A stretch of DNA of 64,000 bases from an uncultured bacterium (lineage in GTDB: Bacteria; Verrucomicrobiota; Verrucomicrobiia; CAIQCK01): the NCBI GenBank assembly GCA_903870275.1, contig CAIQCK010000096.1, positions 62,001 through 126,000 of the forward strand. Reading direction: 5' to 3'. The notes under the pieces were generated by a model. It had not been told where the DNA came from. It did no database searches and was given only the letters and a program-made list of their open reading frames with translations. Position numbers and translations under genes: made by a program. Shown piece by piece: positions 17,548-29,764 of this stretch. How positions within the stretch are numbered: the first letter of the stretch is position 1; the number at the start of each line of letters is the position of its first letter.

Positions 17548-18447
17548 TTATTGTTCTCGTGATTGCTGTTTCCACTCTTTCAGTTTTCTTTGGAAATTAT
17601 CTGTTGCCTCATTAGGCCTATACTCCATCAAGATCATTTCGTATAGCCGCGCAGCAAGCGGGACCGCTACTACTAACACATCATTGGTCTCACTAGCATC
17701 GCGGAGTGGAGTCATTGTCGATTCTTTGCCTGGCCTTAATTTTATACACCGCCAAAGATCGCTTCCGTGAGCCTCCTGTGAGTAGTAGCTATATAACCTG
17801 TATTCATTTTCTCTGCCAACGTCTTTTGCGATCTTCCGCAGAGAAATCCTGGACACGGACGGACGTCCATAAACTACATACCAATCTTCGTCATAATCTC
17901 GCTCCAGATAATACTTCTCAAATTTGGCATCAATCGGAGCAAGGTCGTGCTGAGCAAGATACTCTTTAAGAAACCGCATCTGGTCGGGGATTCTCTTGAC
18001 AAGTTTTTCAGAAGCATTCAAGAAGTCGGCAAGATTCGGATATTTCTTTGCCTCTGGAGATTCCGACATAGCAATTGAATGTGCTTGTTTTTCCTTGCGG
18101 AAGTTGGCGACCAAAAAGTGCCGAATTTTAGATTCTGTGTCTTTGGCCAATATCCACTGCACGACAATAGATATTTCCCAAAGCGATCGGAGTTGGAGCC
18201 TTGCTGTGTTGGTGTTTCCAGAAGATAGAAGAATCGCGACGCCGTCCAAATGCACCAAGAACTGCCTTAAAAAAACAAAAATCAAGCACGCAGCTTTTTC
18301 ATCTTTGGGGCTATCCTTGTAAGCGCGGAGAATGAGATTCGTGCCATAGTCTATAATTTCGTTCAATAAACTGAGGGATTTGTTGAACTTGCCGGCATGT
18401 TCGATAGCCGCCTCCCGGTCTAGTACATGTTTATGTGAATCACTCAT
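17548..18447 (-). CDS. DUF5677 family protein
   Basis: The 299-residue soluble, mostly helical protein has the segment LIFVFLRQFLVHLDGVAILLSSG and LQLRSLWEISI, which I associate with DUF5677, a family of unknown function. A DYDEDWYVVYGRPS stretch and a helical, charged C terminus follow. The gene is visibly AT-richer than its neighbours and lies beside a family G repeat, which suggests horizontal acquisition. It runs in the same direction as groEL but beyond the groEL terminator, so it is probably transcribed separately. Confidence 0.7.
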   Translation of the reverse strand: MSDSHKHVLDREAAIEHAGKFNKSLSLLNEIIDYGTNLILRAYKDSPKDEKAACLIFVFLRQFLVHLDGVAILLSSGNTNTARLQLRSLWEISIVVQWILAKDTESKIRHFLVANFRKEKQAHSIAMSESPEAKKYPNLADFLNASEKLVKRIPDQMRFLKEYLAQHDLAPIDAKFEKYYLERDYDEDWYVVYGRPSVSRISLRKIAKDVGRENEYRLYSYYSQEAHGSDLWRCIKLRPGKESTMTPLRDASETNDVLVVAVPLAARLYEMILMEYRPNEATDNFQRKLKEWKQQSREQ

Positions 18448-18459
18448 TTCGGAACCTCA

Positions 18460-18497
18460 AAACGAAACGGGCGGGACCCTTTCGAGTCCCGCCCGCT
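18460..18497 (-). terminator. intrinsic terminator after groEL
   Basis: Read on the minus strand, CGGGCGGGAC (18486-18495) pairs perfectly with GTCCCGCCCG (18468-18477) across an eight-base loop. It is followed by TTTCGTTTTG. It lies 44 bases beyond the groEL stop. Confidence 0.85.
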
Positions 18498-18540
18498 CGC
18501 TTACGACTTCGCGAACTGGAGGTTCGCGTTGGTTAGTGGT

Positions 18541-20181
<1,641 letters not shown>

Positions 20182-20215
20182 TATAGTTTACTCCTTCTTC
20201 TTTGGATTATTGCGA

Positions 20216-20506
20216 TTACTCAATGATGCCGAGAATGTCCTCTTCCTTGATGAGGAGGTAGGTCTCGTTTTCGATCTTCACTTCCTGACCACCATACTTC
20301 GGGATCAGGACGCGGTCGCCCTTTTTGACCTCGAACGCGACTTTCTTGCCCTTGTCGTCCACCTTGCCGGTGCCGAGGGCAATGATCTTGCCTTCCTGGG
20401 GCTTTTCCTTGGCGGTGTCGGGAATGATGATGCCGCCCTTCTTCGTTTCCTGCTCCTCGATCGGCTGCACCAGCACCCGATCGCCTAGAGGTTTGATGTG
20501 TGCCAT
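20216..20506 (-). CDS. groS: 10 kDa co-chaperonin GroES
   Basis: From the ATG at 20506 the product is 96 residues: IKPLGDRVLVQPIEEQETKKGGIIIPD (mobile loop) through GDRVLIPKYGGQEVKIENETYLLIKEEDILGII. This is a complete GroES, the lid of the GroEL chamber. The frame is open upstream to 20650 without recognisable protein and overlaps dnaK, so that part is excluded. GAGAG precedes the start. It lies between dnaK and groEL. Confidence 0.97.
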   Translation of the reverse strand: MAHIKPLGDRVLVQPIEEQETKKGGIIIPDTAKEKPQEGKIIALGTGKVDDKGKKVAFEVKKGDRVLIPKYGGQEVKIENETYLLIKEEDILGIIE

Positions 20507-20597
20507 ACGAATGCTCTCTCCTTCTATTGGTTTGGGTTTACTGAACACGTAACGAAAACGCGGCTCGCCGGCTCCCGCCGGCTCGCCTGCCAAGTCG

Positions 20598-22571
<1,974 letters not shown>

Positions 22572-22625
22572 AATATCCTCTCAGGTTATGAACAGACCTT
22601 GACTGCTAAATTGTTCACCTTTTTT

Positions 22626-22641
22626 AGCACCAGTAGTGCCA
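22626..22641 (-). promoter_or_regulatory. candidate -24/-12 promoter upstream of dnaK (or palindromic operator)
   Basis: On the minus strand TGGCACTACTGGTGCT keeps the GG and GC dinucleotides of a sigma-54 promoter at the required spacing, with predicted start near 22615 and a 44-base leader. The same bases also form GCAC-N5-GTGC, so an operator is an alternative reading. No CIRCE element was found. Confidence 0.35.
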
Positions 22642-22673
22642 CGGCGGGGGAATTGAGGCGAATAGAAGCTGTA

Positions 22674-22691
22674 ATTTGCAATGCTGCAAAT
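22674..22691. promoter_or_regulatory. 18-bp palindrome upstream of dnaK
   Basis: ATTTGCA-ATGC-TGCAAAT is a perfect inverted repeat with seven-base arms, 103 to 120 bases upstream of the dnaK start. It looks like a binding site for a dimeric regulator. Which of the two divergent genes it controls is unknown. Confidence 0.45.
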
Positions 22692-22829
22692 ACTTGCGAC
22701 AATATTTAAGCCTGAAAACCGTCGTCGAACACACCCATTTTATGTGCCTGTGTGACACACTTGCGCCTAGTCTGCGCGTCTTTTTGTGCCAAACTGCGAC
22801 AGAGGATTTCATCAAGCAGTGGAATGGAT

Positions 22830-22908
22830 GGTGGGGCGAAGCGTCCCGCTGAGCCGTCTCCGATAGATGGGGCGAACGCAGCGGCTCACTGGGACGGTTT
22901 ACCCTACC
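22830..22908. repeat. degenerate inverted repeat, family D
   Basis: The left arm at 22830-22856 (GGTGGGGCGAAGCGTCCCGC) and the right arm at 22882-22908 pair with several mismatches. The well-preserved copy is at 29915-29992. Confidence 0.7.
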
Positions 22909-22966
22909 GGTCGAACGCATGTTCAACGGCCTGCCCACATGCTTTTTTTGACCGTATTGCTCAAAA

Positions 22967-22997
22967 ATGCACAGTTGATGTGCATATTTATATGCAC
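22967..22997 (+). promoter_or_regulatory. overlapping NtrC-like binding sites upstream of amt
   Basis: TGCACAGTTGATGTGCA at 22968-22984 matches the NtrC consensus TGCAC-N7-GTGCA. A second palindrome, GTGCATA-TTTA-TATGCAC, overlaps it at 22980-22997. The centre of the first lies about 99 bases upstream of the predicted sigma-54 start site, a normal enhancer distance. Confidence 0.7.
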
Positions 22998-23048
22998 CCC
23001 AATAGCGTCACAAAAGCGTTTGCGGTTCAAAAACAGCGTCAGTTGTTA

Positions 23049-23064
23049 TGGCACACGTGCTGCT
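23049..23064 (+). promoter_or_regulatory. sigma-54 (-24/-12) promoter for amt
   Basis: TGGCACACGTGCTGCT matches the TGGCAC-N5/6-TGCW consensus, with GG at 23050-23051 and GC at 23062-23063. Predicted transcription start is near 23075, which leaves a 12-base leader before the ATG at 23087 and rules out the upstream ATG at 23048. Confidence 0.75.
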
Positions 23065-23086
23065 CGTTGCTCAGCTAAGTATCACT

Positions 23087-24514
23087 ATGCCTACGAACAA
23101 CCGCCGCACTCTAATCGGGCTGCTCTGCCTGTTCTTCCTGACCAACTTCTGCGCACTCGCCGTGCCAACGGCTGCCGCAGCCGACGCGCCTGCGGCGTCG
23201 CTCGAACAACGCATCGCGAAGTTGGAGGCGGCGGCTTCCGCGCCGGGCGTCAACAGCGGCGACAACGCCTGGATGCTCGTCAGCACGGCGATGGTGCTGT
23301 TGATGACCGCGCCGGGGCTGATTTTGTTTTACGGTGGCCTGGTGCGGTCGAAGAACGTGCTGGGCACGATGATGCACAGCCTGATCCTGATGTCGGTCGT
23401 GTCGGTGTTGTGGGTGGTCTATGGCTACAGCATGTCGTTCGGCGAGGGCAACGCCTTCTGCGGCAACCCATTTCAATATTTCCTGCTCCATGGCGTCGGC
23501 GACGCACCCAACGCCGACTATGCCGCGACGATCCCGCAGCAGACGTTCATGCTGTTCCAGTTGATGTTCGCCATCATCACGCCGGCGCTGATCAGCGGCG
23601 CGTTCGCCGAACGGATGAAGTTCACCGCGTTCCTCGTGTTCACGATCCTGTGGGCGACGATCGTTTACTTCCCGCTCTGCCACATGGTGTGGGGCAAGGG
23701 CGGCTATTTCAACTGGTCGCTCGGCGGCAAAGTGCCGGTGCTCGACTTCGCAGGCGGGACCGTGGTGCATATCAGCTCCGGCGTGTCGGCGCTGGTCTGC
23801 GCCCTGGTGATGGGCAAACGGCTCGGTCACCCGCATGAGCCGATGCTGCCGCACAACGTCGTGCTGAGCCTGATCGGCACCGGCCTGCTGTGGTTCGGCT
23901 GGTTTGGTTTCAACGGCGGCAGCGCGCTGTCGGCGGGCGGGCTGGCTTCGAGCGCGTTCGCGGCGACGCATTTCGCGGCGGCGGCGGGCGGTCTTGGATG
24001 GACGTTGACGGAATGGGCCCTGAAGCGCCGGCCCAGCGTGCTCGGCGCGGCGTCGGGCATGGTGGCCGGGCTGGCGACGATTACGCCGGCGTCCGGCTTC
24101 GTATCCGTGCCGTCGGCCATCCTCATCGGTCTGGCGGCCGGCTTCGTCTGCTACATGGCGGTGAGCAAATTGAAGGCAAAGTTCGGTTATGACGACACGC
24201 TCGACGCGTTCGGCGTACACGGCGTTGGCAGCACCGTCGGCATGATATTGACGGGCGTGTTTGCCAGCGCGGCCGTCAACCCGGCGATCGCGACAACGTT
24301 CAAAGCCGGCGGCAACATTGTTTCGCTGGCTGGCGGCGCGAGTCAGGTGATGCACCAGCTCATGGCGGTGGCCTTCACGTGGGTGTTGGCGGGCGGGGCG
24401 ACGTTTGTGATTCTGAAGCTCGTGGACGTCGTCATCGGCTTGCGCGTGACCGAGGAAGAAGAGCTTCGCGGCCTCGACGTCTCACAGCACGGCGAGGAAG
24501 CCTATAACGATTAG
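23087..24514 (+). CDS. amt: ammonium transporter (Amt/AmtB family)
   Basis: The 475-residue protein has a cleavable signal peptide (LLCLFFLTNFCALAVPTAAAA), a short coiled segment (LEQRIAKLEAAA) and then 11 membrane helices. The conduction-pore histidines are His228 (TVVHISSG) and His378 (GVHGVG); their spacing of 150 equals that of E. coli AmtB H168/H318. FYGGLVRSKNVL, AFAERM and WFGWFGFNGGSAL are family signatures. It takes up ammonium across the inner membrane. The ATG at 23087 is chosen because the one at 23048 lies inside the promoter. No PII (glnK) gene is adjacent. Regulation by nitrogen through NtrC is predicted from the upstream sites. Confidence 0.93.
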   Translation: MPTNNRRTLIGLLCLFFLTNFCALAVPTAAAADAPAASLEQRIAKLEAAASAPGVNSGDNAWMLVSTAMVLLMTAPGLILFYGGLVRSKNVLGTMMHSLILMSVVSVLWVVYGYSMSFGEGNAFCGNPFQYFLLHGVGDAPNADYAATIPQQTFMLFQLMFAIITPALISGAFAERMKFTAFLVFTILWATIVYFPLCHMVWGKGGYFNWSLGGKVPVLDFAGGTVVHISSGVSALVCALVMGKRLGHPHEPMLPHNVVLSLIGTGLLWFGWFGFNGGSALSAGGLASSAFAATHFAAAAGGLGWTLTEWALKRRPSVLGAASGMVAGLATITPASGFVSVPSAILIGLAAGFVCYMAVSKLKAKFGYDDTLDAFGVHGVGSTVGMILTGVFASAAVNPAIATTFKAGGNIVSLAGGASQVMHQLMAVAFTWVLAGGATFVILKLVDVVIGLRVTEEEELRGLDVSQHGEEAYND

Positions 24515-24555
24515 GGCGGGCATTTCACGCGCTGTGTGAAACACGGAGAGGCTGT

Positions 24556-24611
24556 AAGGAGGCGGACGCTTCCACGACGCAACCTTTCCGCCTTCTTGCG
24601 CCGGCGGCTAC
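24556..24611. repeat. degenerate inverted repeat related to family F
   Basis: AGGAGGCGG near 24557-24565 pairs with CCGCCTTCT at 24588-24596. The right side ends GGCGGCTAC like the 35589-35660 element. The CTA at 24608-24610 is the stop codon (TAG) of the adjacent minus-strand gene. Confidence 0.6.
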
Positions 24612-26041
24612 GAAGTTTGCTTCGTCTGGCTGAGCAGGTAGCGAACAACGTCCGCGGCGGCGTAGGTATCGCGACCCGGCTTGAGCAGCCGCGTCAACTC
24701 CATGATCTCGTCGCCGCTGGTCACCAACTCCAGTTCGGTTTCTTCTCCGGAGATGACTTGTCCGAGACCGGCGGTGGCGATCAGGCCGTTGCAGACGCAC
24801 TTGCGGCCCACCGTTTCCTCGATCTTCCCGCCTTTTCGCAGATAATCCTCCACCGGCTCGGCGGGGCAGCGGTATCCTATGGTCCCGTCCGGCCTGCGGT
24901 AAAGGTGCCGGAGATAGCCCAAATCGCACACACGCTCGCGCGCCGCGTACCGCGCCGAGTCCGAGACCGTGTCTTGCACTTGGAGCACCTTGAACGGAAA
25001 TCCCGTCGGCGAAGCGAGCGGATCGGTGAAGACGCGGGTGTTGCCCGCGAGGCATTGCTGGATCACCTTCTTCTTCAGTTCGGGACAAATGCCGGACTCT
25101 TCGCAGAAAGCGAAAGCGGTGCCCACCTGAATGCCGCTCGCGCCGGCGCGCAACGCCTCGGCCAGTTTCTCCGGTTTCGCATACGAGCCGGCCATCCAGA
25201 ACGGCAGGCCGAGCGCGCGGATCTTTTCAAGATCGGCCACGTCGCGCGGACCATAGACGGGCTCGCCGCTGGGGCTGAGTTGCAACGGCCCGCGCGGCGG
25301 GGCGTTGTGGCCGCCGGCGGTTTCACCTTCGACGATGAAGCCGTCCACGTGTCCGCTGGCTTTCTTGGCCAGCGACATCGCCAGGGTGGCCGACGCCACG
25401 ATGGCGAGAAATTGAGGCCGCTTCAGCTTGGGCGGCTCGCCGCCGCAGAAGGCTCGCGGATCAAACTTGGAAAGATATTCCTCGCCATGGGCCGCGTCCT
25501 CGACATCAATCTTCATCTCGACCGGCTCGCCGTTCGCCAGGCGGTCGAGCGCGCCGGGAATGGCCCGCGGAATGCCCGCGCCCATCAGGATATAATCCAC
25601 GCCGGCCAGCATCGCGCCGAACAGCGAAGGCAGCGTGGGCAACTGGAGTTTTTCCAGAAAATTGATGCCGACCAGGCCGCTATGGCCTTCCTTGGCGAGG
25701 AAAACTTCGACGAAGTTACCCACCACCGTCAATTCCATGAGATCGTTGCCGGGCTGGAGCGTTGGCAACGCGCTGTTCTTGAACTGCTCCGTGGGCGATT
25801 TTCCGCCGGGAATGAAATATTTGGCCAACACCCGTGCGGCGATGTCCCGAAACGGGAAATGCTCCAACGCGTGGCGCATCCGGCCATCGGGATCGCCCAC
25901 TTGGAGACGCCGGGCCAGAACAATGGCAAGCGCCGTCCCGGAGACGACGCCCAGTTGACCCAGCCGCGAAACGGTTCGCGCCAGCGTCCAACTGGACACT
26001 GCCACGCCCATCCCGCCTTGTATAAGCATCGGATGCACCAT
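24608..26041 (-). CDS. nitronate monooxygenase-like FMN protein
   Basis: The 477-residue protein has the 2-nitropropane dioxygenase/NMO barrel: MLIQGGMGVAVSS at the start, FIVEGETAGGHNAPPRG near 240 with the conserved His, and GASGIQVGTAFAFCEES in the phosphate-binding region. The C-terminal extension carries CPAEP and GRKCVCNGLIATAGLG, as in the long PfaD-like branch of the family. It should be a cytosolic FMN oxidoreductase; whether nitronates are the real substrate is not known. The stop codon sits in a repeat arm. It is convergent with amt, so no functional link is implied. Confidence 0.8.
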   Translation of the reverse strand: MVHPMLIQGGMGVAVSSWTLARTVSRLGQLGVVSGTALAIVLARRLQVGDPDGRMRHALEHFPFRDIAARVLAKYFIPGGKSPTEQFKNSALPTLQPGNDLMELTVVGNFVEVFLAKEGHSGLVGINFLEKLQLPTLPSLFGAMLAGVDYILMGAGIPRAIPGALDRLANGEPVEMKIDVEDAAHGEEYLSKFDPRAFCGGEPPKLKRPQFLAIVASATLAMSLAKKASGHVDGFIVEGETAGGHNAPPRGPLQLSPSGEPVYGPRDVADLEKIRALGLPFWMAGSYAKPEKLAEALRAGASGIQVGTAFAFCEESGICPELKKKVIQQCLAGNTRVFTDPLASPTGFPFKVLQVQDTVSDSARYAARERVCDLGYLRHLYRRPDGTIGYRCPAEPVEDYLRKGGKIEETVGRKCVCNGLIATAGLGQVISGEETELELVTSGDEIMELTRLLKPGRDTYAAADVVRYLLSQTKQTS

Positions 26042-26287
26042 AGTCGAATTTACTTTATTTTTTCCCCTCTGCGGGAAAAAAACGCCGCAGGAAAATCAGA
26101 CGCCACCCAACAGGTGCGTCCTTTGCACCCGGCGGGAGTCCGTCTGAAACCTACGAGCGCGCGGACTATAGTGCGTCAACCCGCGCAAGGGAAGCACTTG
26201 TTTTCAGGCCGGAAATTATTCCCGCTTGGCCTTTGGGGGGCCGTTGCGGTATTTTGGGCGTATTCCTTTCCCAACCAGGAGGCTGCC

Positions 26288-27319
26288 ATGACTACCCAAC
26301 TCGACAACTCGTTCGATCACCCCATGACACGCCGCGCGGCGATCAGCTCGGCGCTGGCGGCGGCAGGCGGCGCGGCGGCGTTTACGCAGGGCGTCGCCGG
26401 CGCGGCGGAGACCGCCAGGCCCGATGCCCGGCGCGCGTCGCCGAAACGCTACGACATGAAAAAGTCCATCAACCTCTGGGCGTTCCCCTATCCGGAGCGG
26501 ATGAACCTGGAGGAGTGCTTGCGGCTCGCGAAGGCCGCGGGATTCGACGCCGTCGAGTTGAACTACGACCTCGACAACGATCTCTCGCCCAAGTCCGGCC
26601 CGGCGGGATGCCATGCCGTCCGCAAGCTGGCCGACAAGATCGGCATCGGCATCAGCGGCCTCTGCTCCTTCCTGTTCTGGCCGTATCCGCTGACCGACAA
26701 CGACGCGGCCAAACGCGGGCGCGGGCTGGAACTGGCCGCGAAGATGGTCCAGGCCGCCCACGATCTCGGCACGGACAACCTGCTCGTCGTTCCCGGCGCG
26801 GTGACCATCTCGTGGCGGACGGACTACACGCCGGTGCCGTTCGACGTGTGCGACCGCCGCGCCCGCGAGGCCGTGGCCAAACTGCTGCCGGCGGCGGAAA
26901 AGCTCGGTGTCAGCCTCAACATCGAAAACATTTTCTTCACCGGCTACCTGATGACCCCGGCGGACATGAATGCCTTCGTGGACAGTTTCCAGAGCGAGCG
27001 CGTCCGCGTCCACTTCGACACCGGCAACATCATGATCTTCCAGTATCCCGAACACTGGATCACGGCGATGGGCAAGCGGACCAAGAACGTCCACCTGAAG
27101 GAATTCACCAAGAAGTCCAACGACCATTCCATGGAATGTTTCCGGCCGCTGCTCGACGGCACGACCAACTGGCCGGCTGTGATGGACGCGTTTGACCAGA
27201 CCGGCTATCGCGGTTACGTGACCTTCGAGTATTTCCATCCCTACACGCACTACCCCGAGGCGTTGATCTACCAGACGAGCGACTCGATGGACCGGATATT
27301 GGGCTTGAAGACGGCGTAG
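26288..27319 (+). CDS. Tat-exported sugar isomerase/epimerase-like TIM barrel
   Basis: A strong AGGAGG sits just before the ATG at 26288; the frame is open far upstream but only antisense to the NMO gene. The 343-residue product has a Tat-type leader (MTRRAAISSALAAAGGAAAF). The xylose-isomerase-like barrel has FDAVELNYDLDND near 92-104, VSLNIENIFFTGYLM near 211-225, VRVHFDTGNIM near 239-249 and YRGYVTFEYFHPY at the end. The metal-binding Glu/Asp/His set appears intact. It stands alone. Similar proteins occur at 8980-9972 here, but substrates are unknown. Confidence 0.85.
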   Translation: MTTQLDNSFDHPMTRRAAISSALAAAGGAAAFTQGVAGAAETARPDARRASPKRYDMKKSINLWAFPYPERMNLEECLRLAKAAGFDAVELNYDLDNDLSPKSGPAGCHAVRKLADKIGIGISGLCSFLFWPYPLTDNDAAKRGRGLELAAKMVQAAHDLGTDNLLVVPGAVTISWRTDYTPVPFDVCDRRAREAVAKLLPAAEKLGVSLNIENIFFTGYLMTPADMNAFVDSFQSERVRVHFDTGNIMIFQYPEHWITAMGKRTKNVHLKEFTKKSNDHSMECFRPLLDGTTNWPAVMDAFDQTGYRGYVTFEYFHPYTHYPEALIYQTSDSMDRILGLKTA

Positions 27320-27342
27320 CTGACAGCAATGTGATTCCTCTC

Positions 27343-27921
27343 ATGCTACCGGAATTTCCCATCGCACAAGACGCAATTACCGAAACTTGGAACAAGTTGT
27401 TTTTCGAGGCGCTGCATTCGTCAGACCCGCTAATGTCACAAATCCCACTTCGCGTTCAAAAGGAGGGAAACCACGCTGCATTTGGAAACCAGGAGATTAA
27501 GTATCAGCAAACTAGGGTGGAATTTCAGTGGAAGCCAGAAATTGGTAAAGGAAAGCCGTTTTACGAGTTTTTTGAGCTAGCCCGACAACTGGGCAGTGAT
27601 ATGGCCCGCAAGCAGGCGAAATTCACCTTTAAAAAAATGTCTGAGCCGGGTCCACACCACAGTTTTTTCGAGACGACAGCGGGAGCTATCTCTTTCGATG
27701 ATTTTCTGGCTCAAATGGATCGCATAGAAATAGAATTTGATGCGATGGGAATACCAAGGTTGCCAGCTGCTTTTGTGGGGACATCCTTGATGGCAGAAAT
27801 CCGGCAAAAGTCCGTGGCATGGAATTTGGATGAGACTTGTCGCCGCCGCTTCAACGACTTCTTGGCGAAAAAACGAAAGGAGTTTGATGAAAGAGAGGCT
27901 CGTAGAAGACTGGTTGACTAG
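27343..27921 (+). CDS. hypothetical protein, first gene of a coupled pair
   Basis: From ATG 27343 the product is 192 residues (a GTG at 27331 would add four). It is soluble and mixed alpha/beta with a very basic C terminus (RRRFNDFLAKKRKEFDEREARRR). I recognise no family. The segment FEFQ-like VEFQWKPEIGKGKPFYEFFEL is followed by ARKQAKFTFKKMSEPGPHHSFFETTAG. The gene is AT-richer than the surroundings. It overlaps the start of the next gene by 35 bases, so the two are almost certainly translated together. Neither signal peptide nor membrane segment is seen. Start choice is uncertain, as neither candidate has a good ribosome-binding site. Confidence 0.65.
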   Translation: MLPEFPIAQDAITETWNKLFFEALHSSDPLMSQIPLRVQKEGNHAAFGNQEIKYQQTRVEFQWKPEIGKGKPFYEFFELARQLGSDMARKQAKFTFKKMSEPGPHHSFFETTAGAISFDDFLAQMDRIEIEFDAMGIPRLPAAFVGTSLMAEIRQKSVAWNLDETCRRRFNDFLAKKRKEFDEREARRRLVD

Positions 27922-29503
27922 GATCAACGAGCGAGGCTACCAGACCGCATTTGGGCAGAGCCTCTTATCGCGTGGTTTTAGTGTGCTCCGAATTAGCCAC
28001 AGCCCTTATGAGCACGGGAAAGACGTCCTTGCTGTATCTGCTGATGGAGAGGTGCATTGCTACCAGTTAAAAGATGGTGACATTGGAATCAAGGAATGGG
28101 AGCGTGACTACGGCCAAACATGCGCGCTTGTGGAAACTCGTCCATCCCATCCAGCGTTGCCGAGCAAATACAATTACCGTCCATTTGTGGTCACCACGGG
28201 TGCATTCAGTGATCCAGTGCTGGATCGAATCAGTCAACACAATCTCGCTTGGGAGAGTCGAGCACATCCAAAACTCACGCCAGTCAATGGCAAGGAACTG
28301 CAACGAGAATTCACTGCGCTTTCTGCTGACTTTTGGCCGGTGGAACCACCTGACGTTCGGGCGTTTCGGGCTCTCTATCTTGTGGACGGAAGGGGTGACT
28401 TCGCCGCTGACCAATTCGACCAGTTCATGCGAACTCTGCTTGGCGGGGAATTCTCACCAAGAGAACTGGACAGGCGGACTGCGGCAGCAAACGTGTTTGC
28501 GTCCTGTTTATTGGGGGAGTATTACAGGCAAGAGGATCACTGGAGCGTTTTTCGAGGATGGATGTTGTGCGCAAGCCGCGTGGCATGGGCTGGGGAACGC
28601 CACTCACGCCCGGATGGTCGCCGGCGAAAGTCATTCGCTTTAGCGAAAGAAGCAGCCGTTGCAGCGCTTGGCGCGTTAGCAAAAGAATGCACGGAGCCTA
28701 AAGCATTTTTGCCACCACGGCTGGAACTTGATGAATACACTTGTCTCCGCAACACCACTGCTTTGGGAGCATGGGCCGCGTTTTGTCTGTTGGAGGAAGA
28801 CCATTCTTCCAATTCATCGCTTTCCGACCTATGTGCAGCCCAATGTGAAAAGTTCATAGCCGATGATCTTCTCTGGTTTTGGGGAGAAAGTGCAGTGCCA
28901 ACGCTGCTCTCAATCGTATGGCTGTTGGAGAAGAAAGGGAAGCCGGAGACGGGCCGAAAGCTGCTGCTCGATTTTACGGATTGCCTTGTGACAAGCCAAC
29001 AGCCGGATTCGACAGAGCCACTTCCTGATCCCTACATAAGTGGCGACGGAGCTTTGAAATTGGCTTTAGAAGACCGGATTGCCCAGAAGGAAAAGCGTCC
29101 AATGTCGGTTCAATCGCATGCGTTGCTCCCTTTGGTATTGCTAATGGTCAACCGAAAATTGCGTAAGGAACTTGAGGCGATTTGGTCTCGTCTCTCTCGC
29201 GTCAGGATAACTTTTTTCGCGCCTGCACACCCGTGGGGATACTTGGAGTGGCGCTGTGCCGAGGGGACGGAACGAGATGCAATGTTTAATCAGCCACAGA
29301 GTTGGGCCGATCTAGTCAAAAGTGCAAAATCGCCTAAAGTTGATCTCTTGCCAGAAGCGCTTCGCACAGATATGCAGTTCGCCTTAATGTTCCTTCTCGC
29401 CGCGCCGCACCGGTTGGCTTGGAGTGTCATCGGGTCTTTGGATCAGCAACTGTCAAAGGCCAGCGTGTCTGTTGGTAGTCAGAATAGAGGCGAGATGTCA
29501 TGA
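27887..29503 (+). CDS. putative PD-(D/E)XK-like nuclease with helical C-terminal region
   Basis: The start at 27887 has AAAGGAG four bases upstream and lies within the preceding gene. The product is 538 residues. The N-terminal 65 residues carry RGFSVLRIS, EHGKD46VLAV and HCYQLK62. The D-x13-QLK layout resembles Mrr/restriction-endonuclease folds, where the Lys follows Gln or Glu (inference by motif only). The remainder is helical, with no signal peptide or membrane segment; IVWLLEKKGKPETGRKLLLDF looks like a helical repeat. Base composition is AT-richer than neighbouring genes. The pair could be a defence or conflict module, but no family was recognised for the rest. Confidence 0.6.
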   Translation: MKERLVEDWLTRINERGYQTAFGQSLLSRGFSVLRISHSPYEHGKDVLAVSADGEVHCYQLKDGDIGIKEWERDYGQTCALVETRPSHPALPSKYNYRPFVVTTGAFSDPVLDRISQHNLAWESRAHPKLTPVNGKELQREFTALSADFWPVEPPDVRAFRALYLVDGRGDFAADQFDQFMRTLLGGEFSPRELDRRTAAANVFASCLLGEYYRQEDHWSVFRGWMLCASRVAWAGERHSRPDGRRRKSFALAKEAAVAALGALAKECTEPKAFLPPRLELDEYTCLRNTTALGAWAAFCLLEEDHSSNSSLSDLCAAQCEKFIADDLLWFWGESAVPTLLSIVWLLEKKGKPETGRKLLLDFTDCLVTSQQPDSTEPLPDPYISGDGALKLALEDRIAQKEKRPMSVQSHALLPLVLLMVNRKLRKELEAIWSRLSRVRITFFAPAHPWGYLEWRCAEGTERDAMFNQPQSWADLVKSAKSPKVDLLPEALRTDMQFALMFLLAAPHRLAWSVIGSLDQQLSKASVSVGSQNRGEMS

Positions 29504-29635
29504 AAGGCGAGAAACGATGTGTCCGCCCTAAAGTCTCTGCGTTGTTCAAGGGGTCCGTCCTGTAATCTTTGCGTTGGCATGTGGAGAAGGCGTTTGTGGA
29601 AGCGCGGGGGCCGCGGAAAAACGCATAAATTTCTC

Positions 29636-29663
29636 TTGACAAGAAAGAGATAATCTCTATACT
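29636..29663 (+). promoter_or_regulatory. consensus sigma-70 promoter without an evident gene
   Basis: TTGACA at 29636-29641 and TATACT at 29658-29663 are separated by 16 bases in a locally AT-rich patch. Downstream lies only repeat-rich DNA until 30877. A short frame from 29735 (MPAKAVKEDR) soon runs into a palindrome. It may drive a noncoding RNA or be the remains of a lost gene. Confidence 0.6.
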
Positions 29664-29764
29664 TTGCGCCCGACGTTGAAAAGGCGCCGGGACGCGAACA
29701 CGAAGTTTCCGGCGCGGCAGAAGGCAGCCGGAAAATGCCGGCCAAGGCCGTGAAGGAAGACCGG

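Noticed and set aside
22620..22645. CIRCE-like TTAGCAC upstream of dnaK
   Set aside because: The second half (GTGCTAA) is not at the required nine-base spacing; the bases fit a -24/-12 promoter or a short palindrome better.
23048..23086. Longer amt start at 23048
   Set aside because: It would lie inside the sigma-54 promoter, upstream of the predicted transcription start.
24536..26287. Upstream extension of the Tat TIM-barrel frame
   Set aside because: It is antisense to the NMO-like gene; a strong ribosome-binding site at 26288 marks the real start.
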